From Poecilobothrus nobilitatus (lineage: Eukaryota > Arthropoda > Insecta > Diptera > Dolichopodidae): a stretch of DNA of 64,000 nucleotides. The notes beneath the pieces were generated by a model that was not told the origin of the DNA, ran no database searches, and saw only the letters and a list, made by a program, of their open reading frames with translations. The stretch covers positions 168,540,613 to 168,604,612 of the forward strand of contig OX352772.1 in the NCBI GenBank assembly GCA_947095535.1, written 5' to 3'. A program made the translations under genes and the position numbers. Positions 10,791 through 22,004 of the stretch are shown here, in pieces (the first letter of the stretch is position 1; the number at the start of each line of letters is the position of its first letter).

Positions 10791-11299
10791 AATTATGATA
10801 TAATTTTAAACATAGCACATTTATTGTATTGCGTTATAATACAACTAATGTTTTTTATTTAGATCATTTTTGTTGTACATTTTATAGATAGTAATTTAAT
10901 GCTTTTAGGTATTGTTAATAAAAAAATTCTTTTTTTTTTAATTTTACTTCTATGTAATAATAAGATATTTATTTACATTTTTTTAAATAAAATGTTAAAT
11001 TGATTGTCATTATATGTATGTACATATCTGTACATATATCATATTTCAATTTTTTTGTTAAAATAAAGTTGTTATTGAGTTTAAATAAAAAATCAATGAT
11101 AACAATAATAATAATAATAAACTAACTTTTTTTATGATTTAAGTTATTATAAATTTAGTTTTAAGTCATTGTTTTGTTTAATTTTAATTATAAGCATTAA
11201 TTTAAGAATTTTTTTTGTAACGACCTTGTTTTGGTTTTGTTTAATAAAAATAAAAATAAAAAATATTGAGTTCTTATTTCTGTATTATTTACTTCATTT
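10791..11299 (+). other. LINE-C 3' untranslated region and tail
   Basis: T-rich and A-rich sequence with no frame, ending in TAAAAATAAAAATAAAAAAT at about 11246-11265. Gypsy-homologous sequence resumes on the - strand (VNNTEIRTQ) immediately after. Confidence 0.6.
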
Positions 11300-11870
11300 G
11301 TGGGTTTTTCTTTAAAGATGATTTTAATATCAGGATATATGCGTAGAATAGTATGTTTCCAATACTGCTTCGACTTTCTTAAAGATATCGTCGTCTATTA
11401 TGCCGTCAAAACTTTTTAATACAGGAAAAACGAAAATGTCTGTGACTATATTGATTCCCAAACTCTCGAAAAATTTCCCAGTTATTTTTTTATTTATTTC
11501 TATGTCACCTCCAGCTGATCTGATTTTAAATGGCCGGATTGTTGCTTTTGCACTTGGAGCCAATTCTGGTTTTATAAAATTTTTGTTGGCCCCAGTATCG
11601 ATTAAAAATTTTAAAATATTGTTTTCTCGTACTACATACTCAAAGTATGGAACGCTAGGGAGGGATCCGTCATAAAATTTACCTCTTGCACTTCTTCTTC
11701 GCTGTGTTCATCTGAATCTGCATATTCAGGGTGATAGTCTTACGTATATGGCTCATTGTATTCATCTTCTTCAAACGTTTCCAGGTGGTAAATTCTTTGG
11801 TGTTTATTTCTTGGTAGATTGCCCATGTTTGGGCAATGTTTTCTTTATTTGTCGATTCTATATAATAATT
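11300..11870 (-). pseudogene. Ty3/gypsy gag end and protease, left behind by LINE-C
   Basis: On the - strand, 11870-11680 gives an acidic gag C-terminus (HPEYADSDEHSEEEVQEVNF in one frame, after a stop). This runs into a retroviral-type aspartic protease (11680-11320): VPYFEYVVRENNILKFLIDT with the active site LIDTGANKNFI, then VFPVLKSFDGIIDDDIFKKV, a normal position for the flap end and C-terminal part. The order gag end, protease, then reverse transcriptase at 5714-5040 shows one element split by LINE-C. The active-site triplet DTG is intact here, unlike in the provirus at 26986-34411, but upstream stops and loss of the rest make it non-functional. Confidence 0.85.
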
Positions 11871-11879
11871 CAATAACAG

Positions 11880-12485
11880 TATATCTAGTTTTTGTATCTA
11901 TTCTTATATAATATGTAATATTATTTAAATTAATTTCTATATAATTAATTAATACAATGTAACATTAATTTAATCCATAGTTATTTAATAATTCAGTATT
12001 TGGACCTAGCCGAGGCTGTCTGGTTTTATCGTGAAGATACCAGACGAGTTTTAGTTCTTAATAATGATTTTTTTTTTATATATATTTTTGTTTGTTTTTG
12101 CTAAGTTTAAGTTTTAATTGTTAGTTATTTCATTCTTTTTCTGAATTTTTTTACTGAAAGTAATGATATTTTTTCGTTTTATTGTTTTAATAAAAAAAAG
12201 AAAAAAAAAGATCTTGTTTTATTTTGTTGTTATTGTACCTAGTTTTAATTTTTTTTTGTTTTATTGTTTACATTTATTTATTTTTCTAGATTTATATTCT
12301 GTTAGATTTATTCTCTAATTAATTTTTTGTTTTATTATTTACATTTATATTTTTTTATATTTTTTTTTTTATTAATTTATTGTTGCAATTATATAACAAA
12401 ACATACAAACACAGTAAATAGATTTAATCTCTAAATTTCATTAGGTTGATTGTAAAAACACAATGATTTTCTTTTTAAACAAGCT
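11880..12485. other. AT-rich stretch, nothing recognised
   Basis: T-rich sequence that resembles in composition the leader of the errantivirus at 32700-34100, so it may be decayed leader of the split gypsy element. No alignment is convincing. Confidence 0.4.
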
Positions 12486-13700
12486 GCAACTTCCAATAAG
12501 CTTTAAATGTTGCGGCAGGTCATTGTACTATTTCAAACACTTGTATAGACAATTTGTGTTTTGTTTGTTGGTTCTGAAGAATGTAAGATAAAAATTCGAT
12601 CTATTTCTTGTGTTATAGGAGTGTATTTCGATGTTTCTATTGAGGATAAAGGTATGTTTTATCTGGTTATTTATTATTTTGAGAGCTAGAAGGTATGACT
12701 CGTTTACAAATAATTTCAAGGCTAGGGTATTGTCGTGAATAAAGTCGAATGTGTTAATGGATAGCTGTGAATAGTTTTGATTGCCTTCTTGTGAAGTATA
12801 TTAAGTTTATTCAGGTTGTTTTTGTACGCTCCGTTCCAGATAAGGTTTGCGTAGATTATGTTTGACTGAATGTATGATGAGTATATAATAAAAAGCGTTT
12901 TTTTGTCGAACAAACATTTTAGCCTGTTTCAAATGAAAATGAATGGGACAATTTTTTTACATTAGAAATCAATGAGCCCACTTGAGGTTACAGTCAATAT
13001 CTAGACCTAGATAGTTGAAGGAATCTACTGTTCCTATTGAACTATTGTTATATATAAGTGAGCGGCTTTCGAAAATCTTATTTTTGAAGAGAAGAACTTT
13101 TGTTTTTTCTCGGTTTAGTACTAAACAATTTTTCATTAACCAATCTTCAATGTTTTCTAGATCATGTATTATGGATTCTTTGAGTTCATGTTCACTATTT
13201 GAATAGTATTTTATTGCTGCGTCGTCGGCAAATAGCTGCAGGGATCTTTTCAGTTCAAGACGAGCCAGATCATCTATGTATAGTTTAAAGAAGTCTGGAT
13301 CTAGAATTGATCCTTAGGATACACCTTTCTTACTAATTTTGATGGTGCTATTCACATTATTGTTTCTGACTATTTGTGAGCGACCATACAGAAATGTTTT
13401 GAAAAAAGAGATTTGTTGCGGGGTTAGATGCAAACTTTTAAGTTTGCGAAGCAAAAAGTGAAAGTCCACACAATCTAATGCCTTTTGGAGATCAATGAAG
13501 AGACATCCTGTGAATTTACCTTCATCCATACTCTTGGAAGTGAAATCAGTGAGATATAGGCACGCCGCGGTAGTGTTTGAATTCATCTCGAAACTAAATT
13601 GTTCTGGATGCAATATGTCGTTTTCTGACATAAAGCTAACCGGTGTATCCTGGAAGGTTGAAAAAGTTGTTTCCAGTTCTACTAATCCAGATTTCTGTTA
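12486..13700 (-). pseudogene. LINE-E reverse transcriptase remnant
   Basis: The - strand gives, from high to low coordinates: FMSENDILHPEQFSFEMNSN and FIDLQKALDCVDFHFLLRKL (13631-13314), a stop, GSILDPDFFKLYIDDLARL, then the catalytic LQLFADDAAIKYY (about 13250-13215), LNREKTKVLLFKNK, SFNYLGLDIDCNLKW (about 13010), then thumb pieces in shifting frames (NKLNILHKKAIKTIH at about 12780) down to 12490. The LDPDFF block replaces the usual G-P-x-LF pattern. It is 5' truncated: no endonuclease or ORF1 is seen upstream. Distinct from LINE-1 and LINE-C at the motif level. Confidence 0.8.
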
Positions 13701-15221
13701 ATACTACTATTACAATGTCAGTATCAAAGGAGTATAAAAATGTTTCTAAGTCGTAAATGCAATGTGTTTACAAAGAGGAGTATTTGCTTTTTAGCTAATT
13801 AATAGTCGAATTAGTATAAACCTCGTGTTCAAGATAGTAACAATTAAAAGTATTACAATGAAGGTGTTGGAAGTAAGATTACGAGTACGTGAAGTTACGA
13901 TTTTTTTAGAAAAAAAAAACGTGGAGTCTTTTATCAATTCATGGAGGATGTTTATTTTTATTTTATATTTATAAGAAAAAAAATTTAAATAAAGTTTGTT
14001 AATATTTAGAAATTTTAAGGAAATACGTGAATTAGTGTTGTATGGAAATAGAAAGAATGTATTATTTAATTTTTTTTTGCCCTATACTTTTAATTAGTAA
14101 TTTTAGTAGTAAATTATAATGATTTTATAGAATCAAGATGTTTGTGATGTGGAATTTTTTTAATGATTGGTAAAGAAAAATTATATTGAGTTTTAATTTA
14201 TAAAATTTATTAATGTAATCAAAATTTTTAATCGTGTTTTAAATATTGTTAAAATTTCGAATTTTTAGTAAATTAGGAAAAAGAAAGTAAATGTGTAATT
14301 TTTTATGAAAACAAATTTTAATCTTAAAAATAAAATCAAGATATGTAATTTTTTGTTTTTTTTCTGTTATTAATTGTTGATTGGTACAGAAAAAATTTTT
14401 TTATGTTCAAGTTTGTGAAATCTGTTAATTTAATAAAAATGAAAAAAAAATTTTAGTTTTAAGTGAAATGTTATTAAAGATTGGTAAATAATAATTTTTT
14501 TATGTTTTAGTTTATAAGATTTATTAAAATAATTATAATTACTACTCTTTAGTGCTGTAAATAAAGTAGTTTTGTTAAAATTTCGAATTGATAAGTGAAG
14601 GTGTGAATAAGTGTTGTAGTAGAAGAGAAAGAAGATATATAGAATTTTTTTTGTAAATAAATTTTAGTTTTAAGAAAAATATCATGATTAATTTAGGACT
14701 AAAACTAATAAAAATAAAATTAGGTGTGTATTATTTATTATGCAAGACAAAAGGAAGATATGATACTTTATTTTGTGCAATAATAAAAATGTGCCCATGA
14801 GGTTGTTAAAAAAAAGAAAATAATTGTTAGGAGGTGCCATTGTGGAAATTAGTGAAGACTTAATTGCATGATTTCGTAGAAAAAGAGAATGGGGAATTGG
14901 TTTGAGTGCTAAACCTACTACTATGTTGTAAATTTCGATTATTATTAAGTTATGTTGTGTTTTGATCTTTTTTGCTTCATGGTATATTTTTTTTTGTAAT
15001 GATGAAGATGATGTTAGAGAAATAATTATTTGTTACCTTCTTGTAGCAGATCAAATTCAGCTGTGAACAAATGATGCTTTTTTTTTCCAATATTTCTTTT
15101 TTGACTGTTTCAGTTTTTAGTTTTATAATAAACTGTTTACGTTGCGTCTTTCCGTTGTTTTTGTTAGCAGCAACAAAGGATTGGTTCAAAGTTGAAATTT
15201 GTACAATGTCATGCTCCTTGA
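13701..15221. other. AT-rich intergenic stretch, nothing recognised
   Basis: About 1.5 kb with AT near 75-80% by eye. It has scattered homopolymers and loosely repeated phrases such as TTTTGTTAAAATTTCGAATT (about 14250 and 14570). No frame with family resemblance, no RNA gene and no clear element ends. Confidence 0.5.
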
Positions 15222-15398
15222 TCTTCGAATTGACTATTTAAATCTGAAATTTTGTATAAAGGTTAGAAAAGCATTTATTTGTTTAGCTTATATTAAATAC
15301 CTAACTAAAATAACTTATGGATTTTTAATTTAATTTGAATTTTTTAGGTGTAGGGTATATGGTTACGTCGACTTACTGTTACTTTTACTTGTTTTTTA
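15222..15398 (+). mobile_element. DINE-1-like family A, 3' end fragment
   Basis: Closely matches the last ~180 bases of DINE-A copy 2 (20096-20281): CTTCGAATT, then AAATCTGAAATTTTGTA, AAAGCATTTATTT, AATACCTAACTAAAATAACT, then TTTTTTAGGTGTAGGGTAT, a short hairpin region and a TTTACTTGTTTTTT end. The rest of the element is missing to the left. Confidence 0.8.
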
Positions 15399-16444
15399 TT
15401 AAAATTTTTAGTTTATTTTAAGTGTTTCAATTTACACAACTATAATATAAAAAAAATCTTATGTAAATTATTATTATGGATTTTATTTCCTCTTTATCTT
15501 TATTTTAAAACTTACTCTTGGTTTACTCATGGCACGGTGTTCAATCGCACAAAATTCAGAATATTCAGTTATATTTGTTTTAATTTTGATCTGAAAACTT
15601 TTTCTGTTTCCTATTTTTCGCTTTATCTTATATTTTTTAGCTTTGTAGTTACTTTTTATACCCGTACGATAAGTATCGGGTATAATAAAATTACTCCTCC
15701 GTTTGTAACACATCGAAATAAGCGAGCTAGATATACCTTCAAAGATATGGATCGGATCAGAATCAAATTTTGCGTCGATTAAGCCATGTCGGCCCGCCCG
15801 TCCGCCAGTCACCACGCTAACTCAAAAACTAAGAAAGCTAGAATCTTGAAATTTACACAAAATATTCTGGGAGCAATTTGTAGGTTAAAGAACTACAGCC
15901 CTCAAAGTTCAAAAAATCTCTATATTTGAATTGTTATAACACAAGCTCTATAAGGTAGGTATATCTTCAATTTGAAAATTCCAAATGATAGGTACTATTA
16001 TGAGCTTTACAAACATGTATATAGTAAATATATACCTGTGCTATGCGGTTAAACTTGCGGTGTCTATCTTCTAAACGGTTTAAGATGCAAACTTGAAATT
16101 TTGACAGAAGTTAGATCTTTGAAAATAAGTATGAGTGATTTTAGAAATTTTTTTTGTATCACACCCCGTTTAGGAGCTGTAAGGGATCAAAAACTGAAAA
16201 TTTCCTATTTTTAAACACCTGTAACTTGAACACCTGTTAAAATCTTTTTGAAGTAATACATAAAAATTAAAGCTTCAACATTATACTCTTATTTCTGTTA
16301 ACAACTTTTTTTAATAATATAGGGTTACTTTATAATTGACGAAAGTGTTACTTGATTTTTTCAAATTTTCTAACAAATTTCTTTAACGAATTTTTAGCAC
16401 ATTTCCAAAAAAATTTTGAAAAAATGTGCTTATTAGTTTCACTC

Positions 16445-16489
16445 TGTCCGTCCGTCCGTCCGTCCGTCCGTCCGTCCGTCCGTCCGTCT
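16445..16489 (+). repeat. (GTCC)n microsatellite
   Basis: About eleven perfect GTCC units. The same motif sits near the 5' end of every DINE-like element here. The VRPS repeat peptide read through it is an artefact. Confidence 0.95.
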
Positions 16490-16770
16490 GTTTACAAAAC
16501 TTCTACACCGTTAAAGATAGAGAAAAAAAATTTTAACCATAGGTAGGTCTTATAAAAAAAATAATTTTGTGGAACAACTTTTTCATGTAGCCCCCCCCAT
16601 TACGGAGCTACACCCCCTCAAACTTTGAAAAAGCCCTATTTTTAAATGCATATATCTTATGTTCTGCTTAAGATTTTTTCAATCTGAAAACGTCATTCGA
16701 CAGGTATTTCTTTTATCTTTGTAAATTAATATCAAAATTATACAATTTTTTTAAATTTAGTATTTAAATT

Positions 16771-18050
16771 TACCGTTATGTGAAAACCAAATTTTGCATG
16801 ATTTTTCTACTTTCATAACTCCGGCACGCTTCTAGATACAAGCTTGAAATTTTGAGGCAAGAAAGAACTTTTAGAATTAGTATAAGTTTCCTCAGAAAAT
16901 TTTTTCGGACCACCCCCTGTTTATGAGCTATTAGGGCTTAAAAATTGAAAATTTGCTATTTTTAAACACCTGTAACTTAGGAACCTGCACACATTTTACT
17001 TCTGCAAGATGTAAAAATTAAAGCTACAATAATATATTTTTACGTGTGTGAAAGGTTTATTTTAATTGTAAAGGGTTCCAAAGTTGCAGCTCTTCAAAAT
17101 TGTAAAAAAGCCCCATTTTCAGATGTATATATCTTGGGCTCTGCGTAATAGTTTTGCAATCTAAAACCGGCAGAAGATCGAAAATTTTATTATCTATATG
17201 AAACAATATCAAAATTATGTAATATTATGTAATTTACGATTTAAATTTACCGTTATGTGAAAACCACATTTTGCATGAAATTTCTTTTTTCATAACTCCG
17301 GCACCCCTTTAGATAGGAACCTGAAATTTTGAGACAAGACAGAACTTTTAGAATTAGTATAAGTTTTCTCAGAAAATTTTTTGGTAACGCCCCCTCTTTA
17401 AGAGTTATTACGCCTCAAAAATTGAAAATTTGCTATTTTTAGACACCTGTAACTTAGGCACCTGTAAAAATTTTTCTTCGGCAAGACATGAAAATGAAAG
17501 CTACAATAATATATTTTTACGTGTGTGAAAGGTTTATTTTAGTTGTAAAGGGTTCCAAAGCTGCAGCTCTTCAAAATTGTAAAAAAGCTCCATTTTCAGA
17601 TGTATATATCTCGGGCTCTGCGTAATAGTTTTGCAATCTAAAACCGGCAGAAGATCGAAAATTTTATTATCTATATGAAACAATATCAAAATTATGTAAT
17701 ATTATGTAATTTACGATTTAAATTTACCGTTATGTGAAAACCACATTTTGCATGAAATTTCTTTTTTCATAACTCCGGCACCCCTTTAGATAGGAACCTG
17801 AAATTTTGAGACAAGAAAGAACTTTTAGAATTAGTATAAGTTTCCTCAGAAAATTTGTTGGTAACGCCCCTCTTTAAGAGTTATTACGCCTCAAAAATTG
17901 AAAATTTGCTATTTTTAGACACCTGTAACTTAGGCACCTGTAAAAACTTTTCTTCGGCAAGACATAAAAATTAAAGCTTCAATAATATATTTTTACGTGT
18001 GTTAACAGCTTTTCTTAGTTATATAGGATTCCGGACTTACGGCCCCTCAA
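16771..18050 (+). repeat. 477-bp tandem repeat, ~2.7 units
   Basis: TACCGTTATGTGAAAACCA starts at 16771, 17248 and 17725, so the period is 477. Units 2 and 3 (17248 onward and 17725 onward) are almost identical. Unit 1 is more diverged, and a still older unit can be traced at about 16060-16330. The third unit breaks off at about 18000 after TTTTTACGTGTGT. The array sits inside the nested insert. Confidence 0.9.
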
Positions 18051-19117
18051 AATCTCAAAAATGTCCTATTTTCAAGTTTTTTCTTATTACATGAAATTTT
18101 CAAATTTTTGTGTGAGTCACACTTCTAAACAATTTGTATTGAGTTTTGGAAATGTGCGCTTTTAAAAACCGTTGGTTTACATTCTACCTTGTTTGCATTT
18201 TGTTTTACTCGATAATTTGAAATTGTTGATGATATAATGCGTAGTACAAAAAAATGTAAAGAAATACACAACATAACGGTTGCTGGAAGAATTTTTATTT
18301 ATATGATATTGATATACATACATACTTATATAATATCATGTTTATTTACATATCGTATATGTCACTGATGAATGAATGATAAGAGTATAGATGTATATTA
18401 TATAGCGCCGTATTTACATACATATATGTATTTTATTATACTTATAAGAAATTATGGAATGGATGAATGAATGAATGAATGAATGAATGTATATGAATGG
18501 ATGAATGGAAATATTTTTAAAGAAATATTTCTATGTATGACAATATAAATATACTATGTGCGCTTTAATATAATATAATATTTAAAATTATATTTATTAT
18601 TTTGTAATTTAATATACATTTGCCGCTTAGTATTAAATGGTACTATAGAATATTTGAAAAAGTTTTGGATTGATAATCGTTATGTGTAAGGTTAGAATCT
18701 GCTTTTGTAGAATGTACAAATATATAGTTTGAATATATGTACAACCCATAGTTTTAGAAATTATAAAATTCACCCAAAATATTTTAAAATACTAAAATAT
18801 TAAAAAAATAATATTGTAACAAGAGTGACACTATGACTGTGAACATGAACTAACGATTCGTATGGGCATCTAAGAGTTGACAAAGGCAAATGTTTTCTTT
18901 CTCGTTTGATTTAAATTGATCTTAATGTTAATCAAGAGTTTTAATGTTAATTATAAGGTTGTAACTTTTTCAAAATATTTATTCTAGTGGTTTTAGTTTT
19001 TTTTTTGATTTACTTCAATGTTAATTAAAACTAAAATTTTTTTATAAGCATACCACTTTAAGTGTGTTTATACTTCAATTAAATTTATTAATTCTCCAGA
19101 TATGTGTTATCCTTTTT

Positions 19118-20281
19118 ATACCCTACACATTAAGTATAGGATATATTAACTTTGGTATGGTGTTTTTAACCACCAAAAGGAAGCGAGTTAGATATGGACA
19201 TGTATATATATTCTGAATCAGGATCACCTCCTGAGTAGATTTAGCGATGTCGGTCCGTTCGTTCGCACGATAACTGAAAAACTAGTGAAGCTATCTTGAT
19301 GAAATTTATATAGTAGATTACTAATTACGAAATGAAGACTAAGTTCCAATCTGGACAAAATCGGTCCATGGGTCCAAAAACCGAATACGCATATCTTCGA
19401 AATTAATAAAGATAGAAACTTAAAATTTTGTAAGAGGACGTATTTTCCCTGAATCCCTGATATCCCTAAAATTTGAGATGTATTGGACTGGTTGTTTGAG
19501 CACCTCCCACACAATTCCCAAAAGTGAAAAAGCATATATTCGAAATTAATAAAGATAGAAACTTCAAATTTGGTACGAGGGTGCTTTTTCCTGAATCCCT
19601 AATTTGCCTAAAATTTGAGATTAATTGGAGTGGTTGGTCGGGTATCTCGCATATAACTCCCAAAACCGAACAAACATATCTTCGAAATTAATAAAGATAG
19701 AAACTGCAAATTTTATACGAGGGTGTTGTTTCCTGAATCCCTGATTTGTCCAAAATTTGAGATGAATTGGAGGAGCTGTTCAGTTACCTCACACACAACT
19801 CCCGAAACCGAAACAGATCTGCGAAATTAATGAGGATAAAAGCTTCAAATTTGATATGAGGGTGCTGTTTCCTGAATCCCTGATATGCCTAAAATTTGAG
19901 ATGAATTGGAATGGTTGTTCGGTATCTCCCAACTCTCGAGAACGAACAAGCATATCTTCGAAATTAATAAATATAAAAACTTGAAATTTTATATAAGAAT
20001 ATTCTACCCTGTTCTGATAATGTCTCTAAAATTAGGGATGAATTGGAAAGGTGGTCTGGGTTTCTTCACACGCTTCCCAAGATCTAACATGCATATCTTC
20101 GAATTTAATAAAGATAGAAATCTGAAATTTTGTACAAAGGTTGTAAAAGCATTTATTTTTTTAGCATATATTAAATACCTAACTAAAATAACTTATGGAT
20201 TTTTAATTTAATTTGAATTTTTTAGGTGTAGGGTATAAATAAGTCGGTTGCATTGACTTACTGTTATATTTACTTGTTTTT
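19118..20281 (+). mobile_element. DINE-1-like element, family A, copy 2
   Basis: Starts ATACCCTACAC (19118), with a leader closely matching copy 1 (GGAAGCGAGTTAGATATGGA, TGAATCAGGATCACC, GATGAAATTTATATAGTAG). A tandem array and a conserved tail follow: the inverted end AGGTGTAGGGTAT at 20224-20236, a hairpin AAGTC (20241-20245) / GACTT (20255-20259), and a TTTACTTGTTTTT terminus. It has the same ends as copy 1 but a more diverged and shorter array, so the array evolves separately from the ends. No coding capacity. Confidence 0.85.
19398..20130 (+). repeat. Tandem array, ~141-bp unit, in DINE-A copy 2
   Basis: CGAAATTAATAAAGATAGAA or a close variant starts at about 19398, 19541, 19683, 19822, 19959 and 20100 (spacings 143, 142, 139, 137, 141). 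Units share CTGAATCCCTGAT and AAAATTTGAGATGAATTGG and differ from one another by many substitutions. Confidence 0.9.
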
Positions 20282-20650
20282 ATTTAACTCGGGCGTCACT
20301 TAAGAAGATTATTGTATATAATCTAAAAAAAAAACAATTTTTGTTTCTTTAATTGAACTTGTTTATTCCAAATCACACTTAAGACTAAATTTTACAAAAT
20401 TTATTAAGTAGAATTTTATTACAGTTTATGATATAAATTTAATTACAAGCAAATTTAATTGGGAAACATATTTTAAGTAGTTTCTCACGATAATATTCAA
20501 GGTGCTGATTAAGCAAAACGCGTTGTAACATGTTTGCATATTATTTTTGTTGTCAGAACATATTTTAGATTCTATGATATTTGTATAAAATGTTATCCGG
20601 TGTTCACTTATATATAGGATCTTTCAAATTGAGTTTCCAAAAGTAGGCGC
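20282..20650. other. AT-rich spacer, nothing recognised
   Basis: No frame or repeat end was identified. It may hold the 5' terminus of the transposon whose transposase follows, but no inverted repeat could be matched. Confidence 0.4.
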
Positions 20651-21575
20651 TTGTGTAACACACTTCAAAAATTGAACGCACCCATATTATATGTCATTTT
20701 GACAGTTGAAGGTTTGCCATTTATAAAAATGGAGTTGTATACATTACAACAACGTGATGAAATTATTGAATTATTTTATGAAAATGGCCGTTCTGTAAGA
20801 AATGTATTTCGCAAATTACGCGATGTTTATGGTCGACATAATCGTCCAACTGAGCAAGAAATTAGTAATATTGTGCGAAAATTTCAAGAAACTGGTGCAG
20901 TACAAGATCGTGAAATACATCAGTATGCTCGTGCTAGTTGTTCACAAGCAAATATTGGTGCTGTTAGTGATAGAGTTACAGCTGACCCCACCATGTCAAT
21001 TTCCAGATGTTCACAACAATTGGGACTTTTTGAGTCAACTGTATGGCGCATTGCACAAAGATTTAGCGTTGAAGGCCTACAAAGTTAAATTTACCCAAGA
21101 ATTGCTGCCACAAGATCATTCCATGCGTCGGAACTTTGTCAATTGGATACTGGAACAAAACGACTATTTTTAAAAACAAAATCACTTTTTCGGACCAAAC
21201 ACATTTCGAGATCGGTCACTAGGTTAATAAACAAAACTACCGTATTTGAGGAAAGGAAAATCCTCGCGTGATCCAAGAGAAGCCAACGCATACAAAGAGT
21301 CACTGTTTGGTGTGCATTGTGGTATGGTGGTTTGATTGGTCCGTACTTTTTGGAAAACTATACTGGAAGAGCCATAACTGTTAACAGTACCAGATATCGC
21401 GACATGATCTCAACTTTTTTAAGGCCAAAACTAGAAAATATTGATACTGAGGATTTGTGGTTTTAAGATGGGGCTACTTGTCATACAGCCAGAGAAACAC
21501 TGCAATTACTGCATACAGATTTTCCAGACCTTGTTATTTTCAGATTCGGTGACGTGAATTGGTGTTTTAACACTT
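20651..21575 (+). pseudogene. mariner/IS630-type transposase, dead
   Basis: The likely start is the ATG at 20729 (MELYTLQQRDEIIELFYENG). A helix-turn-helix DNA-binding region follows (SVRNVFRKLRDVYGRHNRPT, IVRKFQETGAVQDR), of the kind found at the N-terminus of a large insect family of mariner-like transposases. A second HTH-like part (ISRCSQQLGLFESTVWRIAQ) ends in a frameshift at about 21060-21090. The next frame continues HKDLALKAYKVKFTQELLPQ. Catalytic-domain fragments follow in changing frames (ITFSDQTHF, VWW-like, GDVNW at about 21550). The sequence stops just after GDVNW, where such transposases normally continue with their last catalytic region, so the C-terminus is lost. At least five stops or shifts are present. 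Confidence 0.85.
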
Positions 21576-22004
21576 TAAAAATTTTGTATCATTGCAATAT
21601 TTAAAATTTACATCAACAAATAAAAGTAAACATTAACAGAATTAATTATATTTTATATATTACATAATTATTTAAGTTTAAATTTTAATTGAATTTTTAA
21701 TTTTTAAGATCACAAATGACACTAAATTGACAAAAATTAAACACAAATGATATATGTAGGTAATGAAAAACATTTAAAACAACTTTTAATACTAACAATG
21801 ATGTTTTACTTCTATTTATTTTACTAATACCAAATAGTTAATTATAAAGTAACTAGTGAAAAGGCCCATCACATAATGGGCGCTCACCGAATAAAAAATG
21901 TTTTTTTAAATACTGTATTGTATTGTTAATCCGAACCCAATCATATTTAAATAAATAAATTAAAATTTTGTTGAGTAGCAAAAAAAACTTCGGTCATATG
22001 CTGG

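Larger units (their letters stand above)
5715..11266 (+). mobile_element. LINE-C, nearly full-length non-LTR retrotransposon
   Basis: About 5.5 kb in the order ORF1 (5727-7735), APE-type endonuclease (7955-8690), reverse transcriptase (8830-10790), a T-rich 3' untranslated region, and an A-rich tail at about 11239-11266. It lies inside an older gypsy element whose two halves flank it on the opposite strand, which fixes both ends to within a few bases. The 5' end begins with a perfect 24-bp tandem duplication. No convincing target-site duplication was found, and gypsy sequence is missing at the junction, which suggests a target deletion on insertion. A 3' fragment of the same family lies at 61730-62085 (- strand). 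All coding parts carry stops or frameshifts. Confidence 0.85.
16397..18157. mobile_element. Nested insert with 14-bp terminal inverted repeats
   Basis: GCACATTTCCAAAA at 16397-16410 is the exact inverse of TTTTGGAAATGTGC at 18144-18157. The segment between is absent from DINE-B copy 2, where CTTTAACGAATTTTT joins almost directly to GCATTTTGTTTTACTC. The insert carries a GTCC microsatellite near one end and a 477-bp tandem repeat. About 36 extra bases lie between the right inverted repeat and the point where copy 2 resumes (18194), so the true right end may be there. A second inverse of the start (AAAATGTGC, about 16424-16432) makes a small terminal hairpin. No coding capacity; class unknown, possibly another DINE-like or foldback-type element. 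Confidence 0.65.
15660..18907 (+). mobile_element. DINE-1-like element, family B, copy 1
   Basis: Starts with ATACCCGTACGA (15660-15671), followed by its own hairpin partner ATCGGGTAT. Then come a conserved leader (GATCGGATCAGAATCAAAT, a degenerate GTCC-type run near 15790) and long AT-rich body sequence. The 3' part ends with the decayed inverted end TCGTATGGGCAT (18858-18869), a GAGTTGACAAAGGC block and TTTTCTTTCTCGTTTG. Copy 2 at 46175-47485 on the - strand matches the 5' 700 bases and the 3' 720 bases almost base for base, but lacks the middle 16396-18193. That middle is a nested insertion. No protein is encoded. Confidence 0.8.

Noticed and set aside
5709..11291. TATTATTTA at 5709-5717 and 11283-11291 as a LINE-C target-site duplication
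   Set aside because: The right copy lies about 16 bases past the A-rich tail, inside sequence that still reads as gypsy coding, and the word is common in such AT-rich DNA.
14977..15189. 70-codon - strand frame
   Set aside because: Lysine- and asparagine-rich, no family resemblance, and no conserved neighbour. Such frames are expected by chance here.
16352..16546. Open frame with a Ser-Val-Arg-Pro repeat
   Set aside because: It comes from the GTCC microsatellite, whose 4-base unit keeps a frame open. Not a gene.
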